Assembly: GCA_946811695.1 (NCBI GenBank)
Contig: OX328124.1
Location: forward strand, 86,580,030 to 86,644,029
Direction: 5' to 3'
Source: Gonocerus acuteangulatus
Taxonomy: Eukaryota > Arthropoda > Insecta > Hemiptera > Coreidae
Length of the DNA: 64,000 bases
In this document: piece by piece, positions 58,223-64,000 of the stretch
How positions within the stretch are numbered: the stretch's first letter is position 1
Layout of the letters: every line of letters begins with the position of its first letter
The notes under the pieces: model-generated
Told to the model about the DNA's origin: nothing
Databases searched by the model: none
What the model saw: only the letters and a program-made list of their open reading frames with translations
Made by a program: the position numbers and the translations under genes

Positions 58223-59533
58223 TTGGGAATTAACATTACCGATGGCGGCGCCACCGTCGTCAAAATGGCGGTATACAAAGGGAGACATGTGACATTTGTA
58301 CATAGTGATTGGTGATAACAAGTGTTTTCACAATTGTTTGTGGTTCCATTTCACGTTAATATTAGTGTTTTCACCAAGAAACAGGGTTATTGGAAGCTCT
58401 ACTTTATTTGTGTACTCAAATATGTAAGAATATTGGACTAACAGTGAGTTATTGTGAGTTGTTGTTATTGTGATGGATAAGCAAAAGTGAGGTAAATATT
58501 ATTTCATACCATTGTGAATAGCTTTGAATACAATAAATGTATTTTATAATAAATATTGCATATTAGTGATCACCAATAAATCATGAACAATTTGAAAAAT
58601 CTTTATTTTCACATATTACATGCACCATTATTTTTTTTTAGTTTTGAATCGTTTCTGATCACAAATTTTAATTATTGCTTACATCATTTGCAAATTATGG
58701 CTGATGTAAATATAATTTCATACCATTGTGAACAGATTTAAATACAATAAATTTAGTTTATAATAAATATTGCATATTATAGAACACCATCAAATCATGA
58801 ACAACTTGAAAATTGAGAAAATATTTCAAAATTTCTTTGAATCTCTATTTCACATATTACATGCACCACTTCATTTACTTATTAAGGTTGTAATTAAATT
58901 ATATAAATATTCTTTATCAAAAGGCACCGTAATATTTAAGAAAAGGAGTCATATGAATCAAATATGAAGTAGTACACTCATTTAAATTTAATACAGCCAT
59001 TCCTAATTAGTGTGTTTGTGCAAGTGCAAACAACTTAATAGATTGGTTGGTCTTCTCCAAAATACCACAGGTATTTAGGTAATGGATGTGCATTCACAAT
59101 TGCTTCACCTTCAACTATGCACCTGAAACTACTTAAGGCTTTTAGATAGCCGAAGAAGTACCTTTGTACATACTTTTGTTCATCAATATCTATACCTTCT
59201 GAATTTCTAGAAGTGAATTTCAGAAATTAAATCAAATTCGGGTAAAATGGGTTGCAAGCTGTTTATAGTCACACAAGAGTGAAGGTTGCATAAATGTGAA
59301 TTATTTCACTACCTCTTACATATATTGTTTAAAAATAATTACTTTGTGAAAGGGAAAGGTTCATGTTGTCTTTAAAAAGACAAATTTGTCATAAAACAGT
59401 TGGGAAATTATTAAATAGCAAGAAAAACACGAACAACACAATAGCTTTACATTTGTAAACAATGCACGTTTCCCTTTGTCGCTAGTTCTGAAATTTTCCG
59501 CATGGTGGTGTATCGCTTAATGTTAATTCCCAA
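58223..59533. mobile_element. 1.3-kb TA-flanked TIR element in PTPN9 intron
   Basis: Ends TTGGGAATTAACATTA / TAATGTTAATTCCCAA, flanked by TA (58221-58222, 59534-59535). Further in, GACATGTGACATTTGTACA and TTTACATTTGTAAACAATGC extend a weaker match. The interior has a direct duplication (58495-58640 and 58705-58870: TTTCATACCATTGTGAA, ATAATAAATATTGCATATTA, CACATATTACATGCACCA). No transposase; TA target suggests a Tc1/mariner-type dependent element. Confidence 0.75.
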
Positions 59534-59775
59534 TAATTCCAATTATTAGAAGGCTCAGACTTTTGCTCTTTTTCTTTATTTTAGCATCTATTTTTTTTGA
59601 AATTATGTTTCATAACCAAGGGTTTGTGCACTAGATCATCAACTCTTTGTGTGCCCACTGCTAAATCGTTTTGAGACTAATTTATATTATATTTATATTC
59701 TCGACTATTCATATTGCTTTAAATTAACTTAAGATCATGATTTCAAAACATTATTCATATTTAATTTATTTTCAG

Positions 59776-59916
59776 GGCCTGGTGTACCAGTTGGATGTTG
59801 CATTAGAAAGTGTAGAAACTCAAAAAGCGGGAATAGTGTTTATTTATGATATGTCGGACTCAAAATATTCTCATTTCGATTATGATCTTAGTCAAAAAAT
59901 ATTAACCCTTCTTAAG
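59776..59916 (+). CDS. PTPN9: PTPN9 exon: CRAL-TRIO core
   Basis: A 141-bp, 47-codon phase-0 exon between TTATTTTCAG and GTAAGT. It encodes GLVYQLDVALESVETQKAGI, then VFIYDMSDSKYSHFDYDLSQ and KILTLLK. The (L/V)(V/I)FIYDM....Y..F..DL..K.L.LLK pattern is the central strand and helix of the MEG2 CRAL-TRIO fold. In the family it follows directly after the segment ending in LQ, as the exon at 56340-56429 does here. The next exon (lipid-pocket C-terminal half) and the PTP catalytic domain were not found before 64000. Confidence 0.93.
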
Positions 59917-60394
59917 GTAAGTTTAATTTTTTTCTTTAGAATTTTTTTTTTTTATTTCAAAAACAGAAAAGCTGGGTGATTTTTTTCTTTGAATAGCATA
60001 CTACCTGAAGAAGTAATGATTTTCAGAAAAACTTTTTATAATTTTTTCTCCTAATATACAAAAGCATTAATTCATCATCACCTCTTTGTAAATTAATTTT
60101 GTGTACAATGTATCCAACTGACAAAAGACATTTAAACCATTTGATTTTCAACTGATGGTACACTTTTAATGTTTGACTTTTGACCTACCATCAGATCTCT
60201 CAGCTAACCCTTTCCCTACTGCTGGCAGTTGTAGCAGTCAAGGGGCATGCCTCGTTTTCCGCTTTCCTTTGGCTGAATTTTGTAGCAGTTCGACCTTAGG
60301 GCTATCAAGCGGCAGCTAGGGGAAGCTTAAGCTATTTCTTTCACCACTAGATGTTGGGGGAATGAACTCCTTGCAATGAGAGAGCTAGGGATAT

Positions 60395-60500
60395 CAGGTA
60401 TCAGGTTCTGCCTCGCCAGGTCCCTGAGATGAGAAAAATGCCTGCCCCCGTCCCTTGCATGATAATGTAGGGCATTAGCCACTACACCACAGGGAGACCC
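60395..60500 (-). repeat. SINE-A copy, 3' truncated
   Basis: Minus reading GGGTCTCCCTGTGGTGTAGT head, GGGACGGGGGCAGGC in place of the normal box B, then TTTTTCTCATCTCAGGGACC. The 3' half and A-tail are absent. Confidence 0.65.
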
Positions 60501-60598
60501 TCCAAATTATTAGTATAAACTAAGAGGCTATTTATTCATTTGGATCAATTGATTAGTGAAATTTATCTATATAATTTATTCTTTGTATTTAACACTTA

Positions 60599-60757
60599 AA
60601 GAGGAACATCCGTCTGTCAGACAGGCATAGTTTTCATTTATTCCAGTGATGGTTCCCTATGTGGACCCAGGAGAATTTTGCGCGACCCACCCCTCCTCTA
60701 AGCGATGTACCTCTAAGCGTTATATCTATCTCTGTCCCACAGACGGATGTTCCTTTA
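60599..60757. mobile_element. Short MITE
   Basis: Inverted ends AAGAGGAACATCCGTCTGT and ACAGACGGATGTTCCTTT enclose about 120 bp of moderately GC-rich sequence. TA-containing flanks on both sides; superfamily not certain. Confidence 0.6.
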
Positions 60758-63299
60758 TATGCATTTTATTTTTTATACAACGCTTTTTTTATTGATGATA
60801 GCGTGTTATTTTTATTACTATACTCATCAAAATTATAGTTAAATTTGGTCTGGAGGTTTTTTGTGCCAATAGGAGAACACGACGATGGCCAGTGGCTATT
60901 GTTACCACCTGATAGCCGTGACCTGTACTAATGCATGTTTTAGACGGACATTATAAAAATAAAAAATAAATCAGGGTTTGATTTTAATACTGAAAGATCG
61001 TCTTACTATATCATAAATCTGCCATTGGGCTTGCGATTATTGATTGAAAAATCTCTTGGCCATGAACCTCCAGCCCAATCTTTGAGATCACTGGACTCAT
61101 CTACTCCAAGAGCTATAGATAGATCAAAAATAGGAGACCTTTTAGCAATCACGAAAACTGACGAACTAGAAAGAGACTTATAGATATTGGCCATATCAGA
61201 GGAACAGAATGACAGCCTATAAACGTGTCAATTGCGGGACCCCCAATTGTCTCTAATGCTCAAGAAAATTGTGCGATGTTTATATAATCTCCCTGTTAGA
61301 GTAATGTTGCCGTATATTGCAACCTTATTAGCATAGAACAAAACGTTTTTGTATGGCAGCATTGCTTCCATAAATTTGACAGTTTTCATAAGTTTGTTCA
61401 GTTTCTTTAAATAGGCGTAAGTAGTGAGGTCACGGAACTGCAAGGCGGGCAGGCCCTCATCCGCCAAAAGGAAAGAGGGGGAAACACACACACATACACT
61501 TTTATACTCACACAAAAATTTGAACCACGTTTGTTTAGATGATTTATGGGTTCTAATCAGCACTTCCGGATTGCATCATCATAATGCATCACTTCTCCTG
61601 ACTCTCAGCTCTGGCTGTCACCACTAACAATTCCTCTTCATCGCCACGGTGTGGCTTTACTGTCACTCCTATTATGAAATGAGGGTCTCAGAAATATTGT
61701 TTTGGTAAATCAATATGTCGGCTAAGATAGAGCATAGGCACATCCGCATTCTGTAGGGAAGCCGCTAGCCTCTTTTTAAATCTTTTTGTCAAAGCCAGAT
61801 CCAAATATTGTTGTCTGGAGTTACGCTATAATATGGTGCTAGATCATTTGCTTTTAAATGGAATGGAGATATAGTGATGTGTTATACTTTTTTCTCTTTG
61901 CAAAGTAATTGGAAATTCTTAAATTTTCCCTTGTGTGTGACTATTGTCTTTAGCAGACCAAACCTAGCGAACATTTTCTTACCTAATTTATCACTGTACT
62001 GCTATGAATTTTGCATAAGAGCAAACACTGCAAGCCATTTTAATAGCATGTCTTCTAGAACAAAGCAGGGTCTTAAAAGTCACCATGAGCTTTTGATGGG
62101 GGTTCAGTTCCTACTGTTGACAACAGTTCTGACACTGTTTACACTTCTTATTGAATTTTTAATTCAGTGAGTGAACTATCGCATTACTGCTCCATCTGGA
62201 AAGCCAGAATGAAGTATTTGCTTCAAAAGGTTGGAATTTAAATCCAAATTGTTTCTATTGTATACTAGCTGTGTGTGGATAGTGACTTAGGGCAGCATTT
62301 TTGGGTTTATCTTTTGGTTTATTTTGGATAATAAACACCGTCATATGGGTATTTAAAAAAAAAATCTACTTTACAGTAATGCTTCTCTATACACGATATT
62401 AGACGTATAGCCAGTGGGGATCAAGCATACAGGCTGCTAGGATTGCTAAAATGTGACAGAGCCACTAAGCTGACCCCTTAGGGATTGTTAAACCCTAGTG
62501 TGTAAAGAGGGTCTGACACACAGCAGACATACAGACAAACATACAACAATTCTAAAACTCATTGTTTTGTGTTGATAAAGGCCCCCAGTAGTATTTGTTC
62601 CCATATATCTTCCATGTACAGACAGCGACCCGTTCGAATTTTATTATATGTATACATGAAACTAGATCCAGTAGAATCAACTTTATTTTTGGCTAGCCAG
62701 CCCTTTTGGAGCAATTTCTTTTTTAAACGTATCCTGTTGCCAAATTTTTGTGATATGTGTATTAACTATTATTATTAGGAAAATACTTTGTCAATATTCA
62801 TCAGCATTTTCAGTACTTTTTTCAGCCACTCTGAAAGCCAGACAATAGCCCCTTGAGCATGTTCTTTGTTGAAATTGTACTCACGATGTTTATGAGCTAT
62901 TTGCAGAAATTGTTGGGAGTCCAAAGGTTTACCTTGTGATCAATTTATGAGTCTATGGTCCTTTTTCAGTACTTCCAAATGCTGACATAGAGAATGGTGA
63001 AATTGTGTTAAGGAATATCAAGAGTCACTTCTTTCTAATCAAAAAAGATATATTTTTCAGTATTTGGTAGTCTTGAGGCACATGCCATAGGCACCTCACA
63101 CTCAACCAAGAACCTGTGACTTAAAACTACCCCTATGCACGATTTGCTCTAAGTTTAGGTACAGTTAAAGGCAAATCTGAGTTAAAACGTTTTGGGTTCA
63201 CTGTGGAAGTGACATATTCTTTAATTTGTAAAATTTTATTACATGATTTAGTCCAGGTCGATTGCATTCTCTTTGGGAATACACTGTGGAAAATTGTGT

Positions 63300-63356
63300 T
63301 TTCTACCCACCTTCTGAGGAAAATGATTAGTTATGCAGCTCCTGCATGACAGACTT
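63300..63356 (+). repeat. One end of the TIR element seen at 209-649
   Basis: CTACCCACCTTCTGAGGAAA, then TTAGTTATGCAGCTCCTGC and TGACAGACTTTT, matches the left end at 209-285 with a few changes. The opposite end was not found. Confidence 0.6.
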
Positions 63357-63628
63357 TTCCTTCTCTTACAGTCTGACTACTAACTATTATTTCATGTTCT
63401 CAACACTGTACCGATTGCATTTGTTGCCTCAATCATATAAAAATGTAAAAAGAGCAGGGCTGGTGTACTAGTTGATGAATATTAGGAGCCGAGGTGTGTT
63501 CGGCACCTTGAAATATGCATTAGATCTAGGTTTCAAAATATTTTAGACTTTAATTTTAATTTAACTGGTTTTAAAAACTTTTATCTAAACAGGCAACATA
63601 TTGACCCTGCCAAGTCAACCTATCGAAT

Positions 63629-64000
63629 ATGAAAAATCTCATTTTTCAAATAAATATAATGGAATCACAGTTCAACCTAACCTCAGATGTTCAAATTCCA
63701 CCAACAAAAGATGCTTCAAAGCAATCTGGTTTTACTAATAAAACAACCTACATAAGCGGATCATTGCGTCCCAGTGAAAATGCAATAGTTTTAAAGACTG
63801 TGAATGGAATAAAACAGGAAGATTATGTGCTGGGTTTGATTGATTTTGTCGATTCCAAATCTATAACATTTGCTTCCTATATTTCTAGAGGTAGATTCTG
63901 TATACACTTCAACAGTAAGGATGAAGTTGATCGGTTAATTAACCAACATCCTATTATAAATATTGGTGGCCATGATATTGTAATAAAACGTCTCCTTGAG
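63629..64000 (+). CDS. Gag-like ORF of a mobile element, 5' part
   Basis: An open frame from ATG 63629 (or the in-frame ATG at 63659) that runs off the window at codon 124 without a stop. It reads MESQFNLTSDVQIPPTKDAS, then TYISGSLRPSENAIVLKTVN, GIKQEDYVLGLIDFVDSKSI and YISRGRFCIHFNSKDEVDRL with INIGGHDIVIKRLLE at the edge. The layout (Asn/Ser-rich start, then a G(R)(F/I)C(I)...SK..VD.L segment before an RRM-like part) resembles gag-like nucleic-acid-binding ORFs that are common in insect repeats and usually end with CCHC knuckles. It lies downstream of the PTPN9 exons, probably within an intron. The frame is intact as far as seen. Not a host exon as judged by its start context. Confidence 0.6.
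   Translation, partial: MKNLIFQINIMESQFNLTSDVQIPPTKDASKQSGFTNKTTYISGSLRPSENAIVLKTVNGIKQEDYVLGLIDFVDSKSITFASYISRGRFCIHFNSKDEVDRLINQHPIINIGGHDIVIKRLLE

Larger units (their letters stand above)
59917..63628 (+). other. PTPN9: PTPN9 intron (presumed), with repeats
   Basis: At least 3.7 kb downstream of donor GTAAGT. Holds a SINE-A copy, a 150-bp MITE and a partial TIR element (listed separately). Open frames at 61006-61194 (-), 61228-61563 (-) and 61874-62170 (+) were read and not recognised. Confidence 0.55.

Noticed and set aside
61874..62170. 98-codon plus frame with a hydrophobic C-terminus as a small membrane protein or PTPN9 exon
   Set aside because: No similarity to MEG2 and no convincing splice sites; leucine/phenylalanine runs are common in T-rich DNA.

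Overview
The window looks like repeat-dense, AT-rich intergenic and intronic DNA from an arthropod nuclear genome, probably an insect. There are spliced coding exons with GT-AG borders, tRNA-derived SINEs, RNase H-bearing LINEs, and hAT, piggyBac, PIF/Harbinger, mariner-like and Helitron transposons. I could not assign the species. No prokaryotic operon, rRNA or CRISPR array was seen.

The only recognisable host gene is a PTPN9 (Ptpmeg2/MEG2) homologue on the + strand. Three internal phase-0 exons at 54755-54988, 56340-56429 and 59776-59916 encode the start of its CRAL-TRIO lipid-binding module. Its first exon(s) and the rest of the CRAL-TRIO and phosphatase domains lie outside the window or were not recognised. 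Its introns contain SINE, LINE and DNA-transposon copies.

Layout. 0-9 kb: small repeats (a TIR element, SINEs, a hAT MITE with G-runs, Helitron-like ends beside AT microsatellites, an RNase H relic). 9.1-9.5 kb: a near-perfect hairpin. 11.1-13.2 kb: a degenerate LINE (LINE-R). 13-30 kb: mostly unrecognised AT-rich DNA with scattered MITEs, a 0.5-kb tandem duplication, a non-autonomous Harbinger and a Helitron. 30.2-31.9 kb: a PIF/Harbinger element with an intact MADF-domain ORF. 35.1-42.9 kb: a multi-layer nest of transposons. 46.0-47.4 kb: a piggyBac-like element inside a hAT MITE. 47.7-53.9 kb: two copies of a second LINE (LINE-Q); the second holds two hAT MITEs in opposite orientation with the LINE segment between them inverted. 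54.7-60 kb: PTPN9. The last 372 bases are the open start of a gag-like mobile-element ORF.

The strongest new observation is the inversion at 51950-53729. Swapped 8-bp target duplications and restored LINE reading across both joints show that two inverted hAT MITEs recombined and flipped 606 bp. A second is a short RNA-like core resembling the hammerhead ribozyme core, found at four places in unrelated repeats with stem pairs that change together.

SINE-A, -B, -C, hAT-G, hAT-T, LINE-R and LINE-Q are labels used only within this window.
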